A stretch of DNA of 24,963 nucleotides. Source: Methylococcaceae bacterium. Lineage in GTDB: Bacteria > Pseudomonadota > Gammaproteobacteria > Methylococcales > Methylomonadaceae. The DNA lies in contig CANNLO010000026.1 of NCBI GenBank assembly GCA_947505055.1, positions 1 through 24,963 on the forward strand, in the 5' to 3' direction. This document shows positions 1-8,607 of this stretch, piece after piece (position 1 is the stretch's first letter; every line of letters starts with the position of its first letter). Position numbers and translations under genes: made by a program. The notes beneath the pieces were generated by a model. The model was not told where the DNA came from. It saw nothing but the letters and a program-made list of their open reading frames with translations, and made no database searches.

Positions 1-270
1 GGAATCGATATGGTCGTTGGCGGTGCCGTTTCAATTGATGCATTAACCATGCTAAAGCGCATCAAAAAAACAAACTTAACGCGTTTTGAAACGCGCAAAG
101 TGATCTTTAATTCAAATGCGATTGATAGCCCTTCGATTGAAGCTGGATTATTGGATGCAGTAAAATTTGAGATGCTGTGGCTTATGAATAAGCGTGATTA
201 TTATTCGATGATCATGAAAGAAGACGATGCTCGTATAGCCATGCTGGAAGCGCGTTGGAAAGTTCTATAA
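1..270 (+). CDS. HpcH/HpaI aldolase/citrate lyase-like protein, C-terminal fragment
   Basis: Only the last 89 codons are present; the reading frame is open from base 1 and ends with TAA at 268-270, so the gene begins upstream. The visible tail contains VVGGAVS, the stretch LTRFETRKVIF and an Asp/Glu-rich helix ending EDDARIAMLEAR. From memory this tail is typical of the aldolase/citrate-lyase-like proteins found in O-antigen and capsule loci, which probably act on a C-C bond of a sugar-acid precursor. No catalytic metal-binding residues are in the fragment, so activity cannot be judged. It lies 7 bases before the next gene and is probably co-transcribed with it. The family call is moderate: it rests on the C-terminal motif only. 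Confidence 0.55.
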   Translation, partial: GIDMVVGGAVSIDALTMLKRIKKTNLTRFETRKVIFNSNAIDSPSIEAGLLDAVKFEMLWLMNKRDYYSMIMKEDDARIAMLEARWKVL

Positions 271-277
271 ATCATCA

Positions 278-1231
278 ATGAAAACATTGCTTGTTATAGG
301 AGGGACTGGATTTTTTGGCAAGTCCATCTTAGATGCATTTTCTAGGAATCTATTGGCGCCATGGCATATAAGTAAAGTCATAGTGATGTCAAGGAATGCC
401 AACAAACTTCTTCAAGATACTCCCGATTTAGTTGGCCCAAATGTTGAGCTTTATTCTGCTGACATTACAAATACAGAACGTTTGCCCTTGGCTGACTATG
501 TTATCCATGCTGCAGCATCGACTGACGTTAGAAACTATTTATCAAGTCCAGAAGATGAGAAAAAGAATATACAAGCAGGCACATACCATTATTGTGATTT
601 AGCAAGAATACACCATACTAATAGTAAAATCGTCTATGTCAGTTCCGGAGCGATTTATGGTGTTCAGCCACCTGATTTTGATCAAATTGATGAGTCGTTT
701 GTAGGCGAGCTCTCTAAAATGGCTCCCGGAAAGCTAGACTATGCTGTTGCAAAACAAGATGCTGAAAAGGCAATCATCGATTTGGGGACGGCGGGATTAA
801 ATGTGAGTATTGCTAGATGCTTTGCCTTTGTTGGGAAATATTTACCGCGAGACCAACATTTTGCAATAGGAAACTTCATTGATGATGTAATTAACAAGCG
901 GCAAATTACAGTAAAAGCTAACTACCAAGTTTACCGAAGTTATATGTACGCTGATGACCTTGTGGAATGGCTGATGACGATAGCAGATAATTCATCAACG
1001 AATTGCCCTATTTATAATGTAGGGTCAGACCAAGCCGTTCTTGTTGGTGATTTAGCCAAGATTTTAGCCAACACTTATCATGTCCAACTAGAGATTCCTC
1101 TAATCAATAATTTTAAGATTGATCGGTATATCCCCTCGATTGAAAAGGCAAGTAGAGAATTGAATTTGAATATAACTACTCGCCTAGATGATGCAATCAA
1201 CATAACAATAAAAAAAATTATTAATGCTTAA
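278..1231 (+). CDS. NAD(P)-dependent sugar epimerase/dehydratase (extended SDR)
   Basis: A 317-residue protein with an N-terminal Rossmann fold: the glycine motif G8-G9-T-G11-F-F-G14 follows directly on strand 1 (MKTLLVI). A serine-rich SSGAIYG stretch holds the catalytic Ser/Thr, and the Y155-x3-K159 pair (YAVAK) completes the extended-SDR active site. The length is normal for nucleotide-sugar epimerases/dehydratases. It is cytosolic and should act on an NDP-sugar (4,6-dehydration, epimerisation or 4-keto reduction); the sequence does not say which. The ATG is 7 bases after the upstream stop, with GGAG-like bases inside the gene rather than before it, so translation may be coupled to the upstream gene. 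Its last 8 bases overlap the flippase gene, so it belongs to the same operon. Family certain, substrate unknown. Confidence 0.85.
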   Translation: MKTLLVIGGTGFFGKSILDAFSRNLLAPWHISKVIVMSRNANKLLQDTPDLVGPNVELYSADITNTERLPLADYVIHAAASTDVRNYLSSPEDEKKNIQAGTYHYCDLARIHHTNSKIVYVSSGAIYGVQPPDFDQIDESFVGELSKMAPGKLDYAVAKQDAEKAIIDLGTAGLNVSIARCFAFVGKYLPRDQHFAIGNFIDDVINKRQITVKANYQVYRSYMYADDLVEWLMTIADNSSTNCPIYNVGSDQAVLVGDLAKILANTYHVQLEIPLINNFKIDRYIPSIEKASRELNLNITTRLDDAINITIKKIINA

Positions 1232-2558
1232 ATATTTTGGAGTAAATCGAGCAATCGGTTATGGAGTTATGACTCGTTTTTGGTCTGTATGCGCTGGACC
1301 AATAACAATGATATTAATTGCATACAATTTAACAAGAGTTGAACAAGGTTATTACTATACTTTTGCTAGTTTATTAGCACTTCAAGTATTTTTTGAGCTT
1401 GGTTTAGTTACAGTTATAGCACAGTTCGTAAGCCATGAATTTGTATCTTTATCATGGGGAAGCGCTGGTGAAATAGTTGGTGACGAAAGTAGAAAAAATC
1501 GTGTTTTAGACATATTAGGCAAAAGTTTAAAGTGGTATTCATTTTGCTCCATTATTTTAATTTTGACTTTGTCATTTGTAGGGTATTTATTCTTTCGAAA
1601 TGAATCAGGTCAATATATTTCATGGGAGTTACCTTGGTTTTTGGCTGTAGTGGGCGTCGGTATAAATTTATTAATAATACCCTTTTATGGGGTTATTTCT
1701 GGGAGCGGCGATGTTGCCTCTGTTAATTTTCGTGAATTAATCGGGGGTATTTTAGGATCGCTTTTAGGCTGGAGTATTTTAATTATTGGCGGTGAAATGT
1801 ACGCCATCCCAGCTGTAACGTTCGGTAGTATTATTGTGGGTGTTCTATATTTACTTAAAAATAAGTCGGTATTAATTAAGCAAGGTATATATTTTGCACT
1901 AAGTAAAAAAAACATTATTAATCCCATTTCATGGCGTCGTGAAATATGGCCAATGCAATGGAAGATAGCTGTTTCATGGATGTCTGGCTATTTTATATTT
2001 CAGTTATTCACCCCTGTCTTGTTTAAATTCCATGGACCAGAAGTAGCGGGTCAAATGGGTATAACTTTAGCGGCAATAAATGCAATTCAAGGCGTCTGTT
2101 TAATTTGGCCTATTAGTAAGATGCCTGAATTTGGTAGGTTTATTAATCAAAAAAAGTGGGATGATTTAGATGCTTTATCTATAAAAACCTTAAAGCAATC
2201 GCTAGAGATCTGTTTGTTGCTTTTGATTTTATTCTTAATTGCATTGTTAATTCTAAAAAACATTTCAATTATAGGTCACCGATTTTTGCCAACCTGGGAA
2301 GTTGCTATTTTTTCACTTTCTATATTTTGTCAAGTTTTGATATCTAGCTGGGCTATGTATATGAGAGCTCACAAACAAGAACCAATGATGCTCTTATCTA
2401 TTATTGGGGGAATTTTAACTGCGATTTCAACTGTTGTTTTGGGTTATTATTTTTCTAGTACGGGCATGATAATTGGATATCTTTTTATCAACGTTTTATA
2501 TGGTTTGCCATCTACATATAATCTTTTTAATAGATTCAAGAAATTGAACCATGGATAA
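1224..2558 (+). CDS. wzx: Wzx-type polysaccharide repeat-unit flippase
   Basis: A 444-residue, very hydrophobic protein with about 12 predicted membrane segments running from about residue 20 to the end, separated by short charged loops. It has the typical polytopic layout of the polysaccharide transport/MATE-like (MOP) superfamily. It would translocate undecaprenyl-diphosphate-linked repeat units across the inner membrane. The N-terminus lacks a cleavable signal, and segment 1 begins near VMTRFWSVCAGPITMIL, as in O-antigen flippases where an Arg sits just before the first helix. The gene overlaps the preceding SDR by 8 bases and the following glycosyltransferase by 8 bases, indicating translational coupling. 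A matching Wzy-like polymerase lies downstream at 6202. The symbol is by role; Wzx sequences diverge strongly, so no specific serotype homologue is claimed. Confidence 0.82.
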   Translation: MLKYFGVNRAIGYGVMTRFWSVCAGPITMILIAYNLTRVEQGYYYTFASLLALQVFFELGLVTVIAQFVSHEFVSLSWGSAGEIVGDESRKNRVLDILGKSLKWYSFCSIILILTLSFVGYLFFRNESGQYISWELPWFLAVVGVGINLLIIPFYGVISGSGDVASVNFRELIGGILGSLLGWSILIIGGEMYAIPAVTFGSIIVGVLYLLKNKSVLIKQGIYFALSKKNIINPISWRREIWPMQWKIAVSWMSGYFIFQLFTPVLFKFHGPEVAGQMGITLAAINAIQGVCLIWPISKMPEFGRFINQKKWDDLDALSIKTLKQSLEICLLLLILFLIALLILKNISIIGHRFLPTWEVAIFSLSIFCQVLISSWAMYMRAHKQEPMMLLSIIGGILTAISTVVLGYYFSSTGMIIGYLFINVLYGLPSTYNLFNRFKKLNHG

Positions 2559-3489
2559 TATGTCGCCCATATATTTAACTATTGCAATTCCAACTTTTAA
2601 TAGGTCGAGTGTTCTTGATCTCTCTCTGGCGTCATTAACAAGCCAAAAAATTTTCTCGCATAGTAATTGTGTTCAGATAATTGTTTCTGATAATTGTTCT
2701 ACCGATAATACTCAGATTGTTTGTGAAAAATATCTAGAAAAATACCCAGGCAAGTTTTTCTATTATAAGAACACCTCAAATATTGGGGATAAGAATTTTG
2801 AGAAATCATTAAGCTATGGGACTGGCCAATTTTTAAAGTTAAGTAACGACTCTCTATGTTACGAAAATGGCTCACTAAAACATATGGTTGATTTAGTGAA
2901 GAAAAATGTAATTGAAAAACCAACTCTATTTTTTCTAAATGGCGTATTTGAGAAATTTAGTTATACCTATTCAGCAAAAAATCTAGATGATTTTCTAACA
3001 AAGGTTTCTTTCTATATAACTTGCATTGCTTGCTTTGGTATTTGGAAAAGAGATTTTGATAGTCTCCCAAACTTTAATAGATATTCAAATCTTTATCTCA
3101 CTCAGGTTGATGTTTTGTTGAGATTGCTTAGTGTGCCTAATAATTATTCAATAGTAGATAACACTAAAATATTTGATGTTCAGGATGTTGGTGATAAGGG
3201 GGGGTATGGTCTCATTACTGTCTTTGTGAAAAATTATTTTTTTCTATTAGAACAATTTAGTATTAGCAGAAAAATTATAAACAATGAAAAGCGCAAGGTT
3301 TTGCTGCGGCATGTTGTTATTTTCGATGCTGAATCAGCCTTTAAACATTCTTTTGTTAAAGAAAATAGATGCCAGATCATTTGGGATCATTCTCGAAATA
3401 ATAGATTCTTGTTCTTCCTTTATTATATTTATTATATTCGTTGGTATTTAAGATTTTTTCTAAAATATTATAGAAACATAAAATGCTAG
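2551..3489 (+). CDS. Family 2 glycosyltransferase
   Basis: A 312-residue GT-A fold protein. The GT2 opening IAIPTFNR (about residues 7-14) and VSDNCSTDNT (about residues 45-54) mark the nucleotide-sugar binding half. The expected DxD is represented by a weaker SNDS near residue 95, so the metal-binding acid is not obvious. The C-terminus is basic and aromatic (many Tyr, Phe, Arg), suggesting membrane association. It should add one sugar of the repeat unit on the cytoplasmic face; donor and acceptor are unknown. It starts at ATG 2551 inside the flippase gene (8-base overlap). It is very AT-rich, like its neighbours. Its stop codon is the first arm of a long imperfect hairpin at 3486-3533. Confidence 0.82.
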   Translation: MDNMSPIYLTIAIPTFNRSSVLDLSLASLTSQKIFSHSNCVQIIVSDNCSTDNTQIVCEKYLEKYPGKFFYYKNTSNIGDKNFEKSLSYGTGQFLKLSNDSLCYENGSLKHMVDLVKKNVIEKPTLFFLNGVFEKFSYTYSAKNLDDFLTKVSFYITCIACFGIWKRDFDSLPNFNRYSNLYLTQVDVLLRLLSVPNNYSIVDNTKIFDVQDVGDKGGYGLITVFVKNYFFLLEQFSISRKIINNEKRKVLLRHVVIFDAESAFKHSFVKENRCQIIWDHSRNNRFLFFLYYIYYIRWYLRFFLKYYRNIKC

Positions 3490-3533
3490 GGTTTATAGCC
3501 ATTAAATTTTTAATTTAAGCCTTAAACCACTAG
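3486..3533 (+). terminator. Long imperfect hairpin after the first GT2 gene
   Basis: The 48 bases fold on themselves. CTAG (3486-3489, containing the stop codon) pairs with CTAG at 3530-3533. GGTTTA (3490-3495) pairs with TAAACC (3523-3528). After small bulges, TTAAATT (3502-3508) pairs with AATTTAA (3512-3518) around a TTT loop. No U-run follows on the + strand, so it is not a textbook intrinsic terminator. It may attenuate transcription or protect the upstream mRNA 3' end in the 141-base gap before the next gene. The structure is seen; the role is inferred. Confidence 0.4.
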
Positions 3534-3630
3534 CCTAAAAAAATAGCTTTTAGTACTTGTAGGTAGCTACTTTTATATAGAATTTCCTCTTCGATATTAC
3601 AGCTGAGGAATAATAAGGGACACGTTAAGG

Positions 3631-4245
3631 ATGAATAATGCTATTGAAGTGATTGTATTTGGCTTTGATATTCTACGATCAAAAATCAGATGTTATCTTT
3701 GGAAACGAATCCTTAATATTGAGGGACTTCAGCTAGGTAAGGGTTCAAAACTAATTGCATATCGATTGATTGTCTTGGGAAAAAACTTTAATGCAGGTTC
3801 TGGACTTTGGTTGGCTGCAGTAAATCGAGATGGAGAGAAAATATTAACACCTAACTTTAAAATTGGTGATAATTTTAGTTGTAGTGATAATGTACATATT
3901 GCATGCGCTCACGAACTGATAATTGGACAAAATTGTTTGCTGGGAAGTAAGGTTTATATTACAGATCATAATCACGGTAATTATGGTGGTTTGATGTCAC
4001 ATAGTTCTCCAGATAGCCCTCCTATTTTAAGGGAGTTATCATTATCTTCAGTACATATAGGAGATAACGTATTTCTTGGAGATAATGTTGTTGTTCTGCC
4101 CGGCGCTAAAATTGAAAGTGGAGTCGTTGTTGGCGCTAACTCTTTGGTTCGAGGGTTGCTTCCAGTTGATACTCTTTGTGTAGGCATTCCAGCAAGACCT
4201 ATCAAACATTTTGATAGGACGATAAATAGATGGGTTTCTATCTGA
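3631..4245 (+). CDS. Hexapeptide-repeat (left-handed beta-helix) acyltransferase
   Basis: A 204-residue protein. From about residue 75 it shows repeated I/V-G-x-x hexapeptides (IGDNFSCSDNVHI, IIGQNCLLGS, IGDNVFLGDNVVV, VVVGANSLV), which build the trimeric left-handed beta-helix. ITDHNHG (about residues 110-116) carries the catalytic His motif of CoA-dependent sugar O-/N-acetyltransferases of the CapG/WcaF/VatD type. It probably O-acetylates a sugar of the repeat unit or an NDP-amino-sugar in the cytosol. The ATG follows an AAGGGA-like purine run (3616-3621). A 141-base gap precedes it, which fits an internal promoter or processing site. Its TGA overlaps the next ATG as TGATG, so it is coupled to the next glycosyltransferase. 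Family certain; acceptor sugar unknown. Confidence 0.83.
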   Translation: MNNAIEVIVFGFDILRSKIRCYLWKRILNIEGLQLGKGSKLIAYRLIVLGKNFNAGSGLWLAAVNRDGEKILTPNFKIGDNFSCSDNVHIACAHELIIGQNCLLGSKVYITDHNHGNYGGLMSHSSPDSPPILRELSLSSVHIGDNVFLGDNVVVLPGAKIESGVVVGANSLVRGLLPVDTLCVGIPARPIKHFDRTINRWVSI

Positions 4246-5165
4246 TGTTTAATCTTGCTGAGCAAAAGATGTTTGTAAATAAAATTGGTGTAGAGTTTTC
4301 TGAAAAGAACGAACCAAATTCTGCTGATAAACTTGTTATAGCAGTTTTGGTTACTTACTCAAAACCATTGATTAATGTGCCAGCTTGGAGCACATTAAAT
4401 GATTGGTTGATTTCATCCAAAAATTCTCATTTAACTCTTAATCATATTTTAATCTATGATAATTCTCCTGATCCCATTCTTAGAGATTTTCAAGATGATG
4501 ATCAGCTAACATATATACATGATCCATCTAATGGAGGAACCAGAGCAGCGCTTCTTAAGGGGAGTGAGATTGGATTGTTAAAAAATGCTGATTGGCTTCT
4601 GATGGTAGACCATGACACATTGTTACCAAAAAATTTATTAAATATTGCAGCAGATGTCAGCTCTCAAATATCTGCCATACCATACGCAGCATTAGCTCCC
4701 AAAGTTTTACAGAATGGCGCTTTAATTTCTCCAGCTACAATAAGTTCTGCCGGCATAATTCGACCTATTGAGGAAGATGCAACCCATAATGCCCGAGTAT
4801 TAATAACTGCGATTGCTTCGGGCACATTTTTCAATGTTGCTTCACTAAATAAAATAGGGAAAATCCCGGATATTTTTTGGTTGGACGGATTGGATCACTG
4901 GATATTCTGTAAATTTAATCAACAAAATGAATCTGTAGGGATTTTAAATTGCATGTTAGAACATGAGCTATCATTAAATAATATAAAAAATATGCCAGAT
5001 TGGCGGATTATTAACTTTATCAATTCACAACGTGAGCTTTTGAAAGTGCTGCCAATATTAGCAAGTCTTACTTACCCATACAGGTTATTCAGATTTTTAC
5101 TTAGAGTTTATTGGGCAGATAAGATTAAAGCTAAGGTAATTTTAAAGAGACTATTTTTTAAATAA
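4245..5165 (+). CDS. Family 2 glycosyltransferase (rhamnosyltransferase-like)
   Basis: I place the start at ATG 4245, which overlaps the upstream stop (TGATG) and gives 306 residues. In-frame ATGs at 4230 (311 residues) and 4269 are alternatives. The GT2 features are VAVLVTYS-like strand 1 (AVLVTYSKP), YDNSPDP for the first acidic loop, the SNGGTRAAL motif and LMVDHDTLLP, where DHD is the DxD metal site. The NxGG...A plus DxDxxLP spacing resembles the rhamnosyltransferase-like branch of GT2 (WbbL/RfbF style). That fits a dTDP-rhamnose supply from the rfb genes further on, but donor identity cannot be read from sequence. It is a cytosolic, inner-membrane-associated enzyme. The C-terminus is basic and hydrophobic. 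Confidence 0.8.
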   Translation: MFNLAEQKMFVNKIGVEFSEKNEPNSADKLVIAVLVTYSKPLINVPAWSTLNDWLISSKNSHLTLNHILIYDNSPDPILRDFQDDDQLTYIHDPSNGGTRAALLKGSEIGLLKNADWLLMVDHDTLLPKNLLNIAADVSSQISAIPYAALAPKVLQNGALISPATISSAGIIRPIEEDATHNARVLITAIASGTFFNVASLNKIGKIPDIFWLDGLDHWIFCKFNQQNESVGILNCMLEHELSLNNIKNMPDWRIINFINSQRELLKVLPILASLTYPYRLFRFLLRVYWADKIKAKVILKRLFFK

Positions 5166-5181
5166 GATAACACTGGCTTGA

Positions 5182-6132
5182 ATGCAAATACCCAGCAAAT
5201 TAATTAAAAATAATGATATGCAAATAGATATTTTGTTGCCTGTATACAATGGTGAATCATATTTAGCCGATCAACTTGACTCAATAATTAATCAAACAAA
5301 CAAAAATTGGCGCTTGTTAGTAAGGGATGATGGATCTACAGATAATTCAAGCAAGATATTGCATCAATATGCAAGAAAATATCCAAAAAAAATTGTCTTT
5401 ATTCAAGATGACATAGGTAATGTTGGCACTAAAGAATGTTTAAATATTTTGAGTGCACATGTCGATGCTGAAATATTTTCCTTCTGTGACCAGGACGATG
5501 TTTGGCATCCAGAAAAAATCTCGATATCACTTAATGCACTTAATAAAATTAATCAAAATAATATGCCTTTATTAGTTTATTGCGATATGGCCGTAACTGA
5601 TAAAAATCTTAATATTACAAATAAATCTTTTTGGGAAATGCATAAGCTTACTGACTATGCTTTAAGTCTAAAAGGCTTGCCAATAATTAACAGTATTGCA
5701 GGCTGCACTATGCTCGGGAATAGGGATCTTTTAGAGGCTGCATTTCCAATACCATATTGTGCTCCGATGCATGATATTTGGGTGGCTTTTGTTGCAAAAA
5801 ATTCTGGTCAAGCTATGGCAATTGATAGTCAATTAATTTATTACCGTCAGCATGAGTCAAATCAGTTAGGTGCTGGGTCCAAAATTATTCTTCCTTTGAG
5901 ACTGATTCATGTCTTAAAAAATATAAATGCGTATTTTCAACGTGGGGAGGTATTACGTAATCAAAGAGTTGGAATGATAGAAGAATTGCTTAAAAGAAAA
6001 ATCTCTTCTTTGCGATATAGAGATTGTATTGATATGCTTGAGTCGGAACGTGGAGGGATGCTTAAAAAAATAATCTACCTTATTAGAAATCGTATTTCAC
6101 TATTGCGCACATTTATATATTGGATCACATAA
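5182..6132 (+). CDS. Family 2 glycosyltransferase
   Basis: 316 residues from ATG 5182. A second in-frame ATG at 5218 (MQIDILLPVYNG) starts right at the first beta strand and may be the true start, because the 12 preceding residues are not part of the fold. GT2 signatures are LLPVYNG, VRDDGSTDNS, NVGTKE and FCDQDDVW, where DQDD is the metal/nucleotide site. The SFCDQDDVW block is characteristic of GT2 enzymes near rhamnosyltransferases of Gram-negative and streptococcal polysaccharide loci (RgpB/WbbL-like). It should transfer one sugar onto the lipid-linked intermediate at the cytoplasmic face. It starts 16 bases after the preceding stop with no clear Shine-Dalgarno in front of 5182. The gene is very AT-rich. 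Confidence 0.84.
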   Translation: MQIPSKLIKNNDMQIDILLPVYNGESYLADQLDSIINQTNKNWRLLVRDDGSTDNSSKILHQYARKYPKKIVFIQDDIGNVGTKECLNILSAHVDAEIFSFCDQDDVWHPEKISISLNALNKINQNNMPLLVYCDMAVTDKNLNITNKSFWEMHKLTDYALSLKGLPIINSIAGCTMLGNRDLLEAAFPIPYCAPMHDIWVAFVAKNSGQAMAIDSQLIYYRQHESNQLGAGSKIILPLRLIHVLKNINAYFQRGEVLRNQRVGMIEELLKRKISSLRYRDCIDMLESERGGMLKKIIYLIRNRISLLRTFIYWIT

Positions 6133-6201
6133 AATTGTTAAAGCTTATGTTGAGTTCAAATTATTTAAAATTTTATTTTTTGTAATCTAAGGATTGAAAA
6201 A

Positions 6202-7407
6202 TTGAGCGCTATCGTTCCCAGTCAGACTAGGTTTAATAATAGTGAAGGTCTAGCAATTCCTATTAAAAAAATTACCGTTCCCGAATGGATTTTATTTTTG
6301 TTGCTTTTCTTGCTTACAAGACAGGCGCAATTTGAATTTCTTACAAACATTACTTTGGCTTTATCAGCTTTATCAATATTGGTTTATCTCGATTTAAAAA
6401 AGTCAGTCAAGCTTATCTGTTTTTTTTTGATTTACATATCAATTAGTGGCATCTTCTCAAGCATATTTGAATATAAATTTGATTCTATTCTAAGATTTTA
6501 CGGTGTTCTATTTATGACTTTATTAGTTTTTTATAGCCGATTTAGAATACATAAGCTTGGGATGGTATCCCTTCCGATAATATTACAATCATTAATTGTT
6601 ATTCTTGTTTCTTGTTACCTTGGACTATTACAAGACCCCGTCGTTTCTGAAGGAGTTAGAGGCTTTGTTGTGGGAAATGGGTGGGGTGATGTTTATTCAT
6701 TTGATGGTGTTTATTACAGAACTCAGTTGAGAGGAAATGCACTTATCCCACTATTTTATTTGATATTTCTTTTTAAATATAATGAGTGTCGAACAAATAA
6801 AATATTTTATTTCATAACGTTATTTGCATTAATTTTTGCTGGAAATGCCACCTACTTATTCGTATGTTTTTTTGCAACAATTCTTAGGGTGAAAAAATTA
6901 TTTACCAGTCATCGTATTAGATACGTGATGCTTTTTTTAATACTTGCTCTTGCGATCTATTATTCGGGACAGATGATAGATTTTTTGATTGAGACCAAAT
7001 TTAGCGGGAGTCCAAGTTCATCAAGTGCTGTAAGAATTGATCAGATAAATTCATATCTAAACTCAATTTCTATGAATCCTGTAAGTGTTTTATTTGGAAA
7101 AGGTATTGGCGCATGTTTCCCTAGTTCTAACTTGACTGACTATTGCAGCAGTCACTATATTGAGCTTCAAATTCTAAATATTACTCATCAGATAGGTTTT
7201 GTTGGCATTATTTTCTATTTGTTCATAGTTTGGTATTTGTCAAAAAAGCAATTAAATCGAGAGGGTTTTGCTTTGCTTTGGCTGTATTTTTTTATGTCAA
7301 GTTCAAATCCATATATTTTCGACATGAATCAGATAATAGCTACAATGATTATATTGTCATTATATAGTCGAGTTACAGTGCTACCACAGCAGAGAGTAAA
7401 GGTTTAA
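6202..7407 (+). CDS. wzy: Wzy-type O-antigen polymerase (polytopic membrane protein)
   Basis: A 401-residue integral membrane protein with about 10-11 hydrophobic segments. A larger extracytoplasmic loop at about residues 138-175 (LLQDPVVSEGVRGFVVGNGW onward, ending at RTQLRGNAL) and a second loop near residues 260-315 match the usual Wzy arrangement, with Arg-containing periplasmic loops. The start is TTG 6202, supported by AAGGA at 6189-6193 about 9 bases upstream; no ATG lies near the beginning of the first helix. It would link flipped repeat units in the periplasm. Wzy proteins share little sequence, so the call rests on topology, size and position beside a flippase and glycosyltransferases. 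A different O-antigen-ligase-like or EpsG-like role is possible. Confidence 0.72.
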   Translation: MSAIVPSQTRFNNSEGLAIPIKKITVPEWILFLLLFLLTRQAQFEFLTNITLALSALSILVYLDLKKSVKLICFFLIYISISGIFSSIFEYKFDSILRFYGVLFMTLLVFYSRFRIHKLGMVSLPIILQSLIVILVSCYLGLLQDPVVSEGVRGFVVGNGWGDVYSFDGVYYRTQLRGNALIPLFYLIFLFKYNECRTNKIFYFITLFALIFAGNATYLFVCFFATILRVKKLFTSHRIRYVMLFLILALAIYYSGQMIDFLIETKFSGSPSSSSAVRIDQINSYLNSISMNPVSVLFGKGIGACFPSSNLTDYCSSHYIELQILNITHQIGFVGIIFYLFIVWYLSKKQLNREGFALLWLYFFMSSSNPYIFDMNQIIATMIILSLYSRVTVLPQQRVKV

Positions 7408-7470
7408 TAGTTTATATGGTGTTCTTTTTAATATATAACAATCAGTGATTTTATATAAACAGATTATTCA

Positions 7471-8352
7471 ATGATTGAGGATTTAAAAATTTATACTGTT
7501 TTAGTTGCCTATAACTCAACTAAAGAAAATCTATATCCTCTTGTCAATGAGTTGCTAAAGCAGAGCAGCTTTTTAGTGATTTGTAATAATTCAAAAGTTG
7601 ATTTAATTTATGACCACATAAGGATAAAAGTTTTAAATTTTTCAGAGAATTTAGGCATAGCAAGAGCGCAAACACTTGGAATGAGTTGGGCATATGAGCA
7701 AGGTGCAGATTTTGTTTTACAAATGGATCAGGACAGTTTGCCTGATGTCGATATGGTTAAAATTTTACATACTACTTATTTAGACTTGATTGCTGCCAAT
7801 TATAACGTTGGATTAATTGGGCCTCAAGATTATGATAGGAATACAAAAAAAATTCAAAGGGCAAGATTTAATAAGGGGATTTCCGTAACAGGGATTGACT
7901 CGGTTGTTTTAGTAGATGCAACCTTGAGTTCTGGCAGTCTAATTCCCAAGACAGCCTTTCATTCAGTTGGAGGGATGTTGGATGAGTTGTTTATAGATGC
8001 GGTTGACTTTGAGTATTGTTGGAGACTAAGTTCTAATGGGTTTGTGATTGCGCGTAGCAATGAAGCAGGACTTGCACACTGTCTTGGTGAGGGTAGGAAA
8101 AGCTTTTTAGGTCTTTTTGACTTTGGAATACCATCTCCTGTAAGACATTATTATGCGTTTAGGAATGTATTTTATTTATTTGGCCTAAAATATGTGCCAA
8201 CGTATTGGAAGGTTTCAAGTGCTTTGAAGATAATATTTAAAATATTTTTTTATCCAGTGATACTAAAGAATGGCACAGAGCGCTTAAGGTATATGCTTCT
8301 AGGTATAAAGGATGGATTGAGGAAGAAAATGTATCGTATTGATTCATTCTAA
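7471..8352 (+). CDS. Family 2 glycosyltransferase (rhamnosyltransferase-like)
   Basis: 293 residues. Strand 1 is YTVLVAYN, followed by ICNNS in place of the usual DNxS. SENLGIARAQ is the conserved nucleotide-contact helix, and LQMDQDSLPD carries the DxD-type metal site. The NxGIAxAxN-like helix plus DQDSxP is the pattern of rhamnosyltransferases in family GT2, so a dTDP-L-rhamnose donor is plausible but unproven. Residues 150-200 include a conserved SGSLIPKTAF and FEYCWR, where the EY-W block resembles the ED-W acceptor-activating region of the family. It is cytosolic or membrane-associated. It is followed by a 255-base non-coding gap, so it is likely the last gene of the first transcription block. 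Confidence 0.82.
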   Translation: MIEDLKIYTVLVAYNSTKENLYPLVNELLKQSSFLVICNNSKVDLIYDHIRIKVLNFSENLGIARAQTLGMSWAYEQGADFVLQMDQDSLPDVDMVKILHTTYLDLIAANYNVGLIGPQDYDRNTKKIQRARFNKGISVTGIDSVVLVDATLSSGSLIPKTAFHSVGGMLDELFIDAVDFEYCWRLSSNGFVIARSNEAGLAHCLGEGRKSFLGLFDFGIPSPVRHYYAFRNVFYLFGLKYVPTYWKVSSALKIIFKIFFYPVILKNGTERLRYMLLGIKDGLRKKMYRIDSF

Positions 8353-8607
8353 CTAGCACACCACAATTCTTGTTTAATTTTAATTAAAGTAATGCTATGA
8401 AGCTCTTTTCTTGATTTTGCAACTCTTCTTATTTGATTTGGTGGAAGCTCTTGTTATCTTAAACTTTAATCAATCCTCAACTGTTTCTGTTAACTTTCAT
8501 AAAAAATTATTTTTGCGTAAATTTAGATTAAGGTTTTTACCTTAAAGCTTTCATGGACTTGTTGCTCGTTAGTATTGGAAATTTGACAATTTTTTAGAGA
8601 GTATGAA
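8353..8607 (+). promoter_or_regulatory. 255-base AT-rich intergenic region, probable regulatory/promoter region
   Basis: No credible ORF lies here. It contains a perfect 7-bp inverted repeat, TTAAGGT-TTTT-ACCTTAA (8528-8545), about 60 bases before the next start. A TTGACA at 8583-8588 is present but too close to the ATG at 8608 to serve it with a normal -10. The gap is the largest break in the first 13.9 kb and is a reasonable place for a fresh promoter for the SDR/GT2/heptose genes. AGAGAG at 8595-8600 is the ribosome binding site of the next gene. Confidence 0.3.

Noticed and set aside
8583..8588. TTGACA as the -35 box for the SDR at 8608
   Set aside because: A -10 at normal spacing would fall on the start codon (AAATGG), which does not resemble TATAAT.
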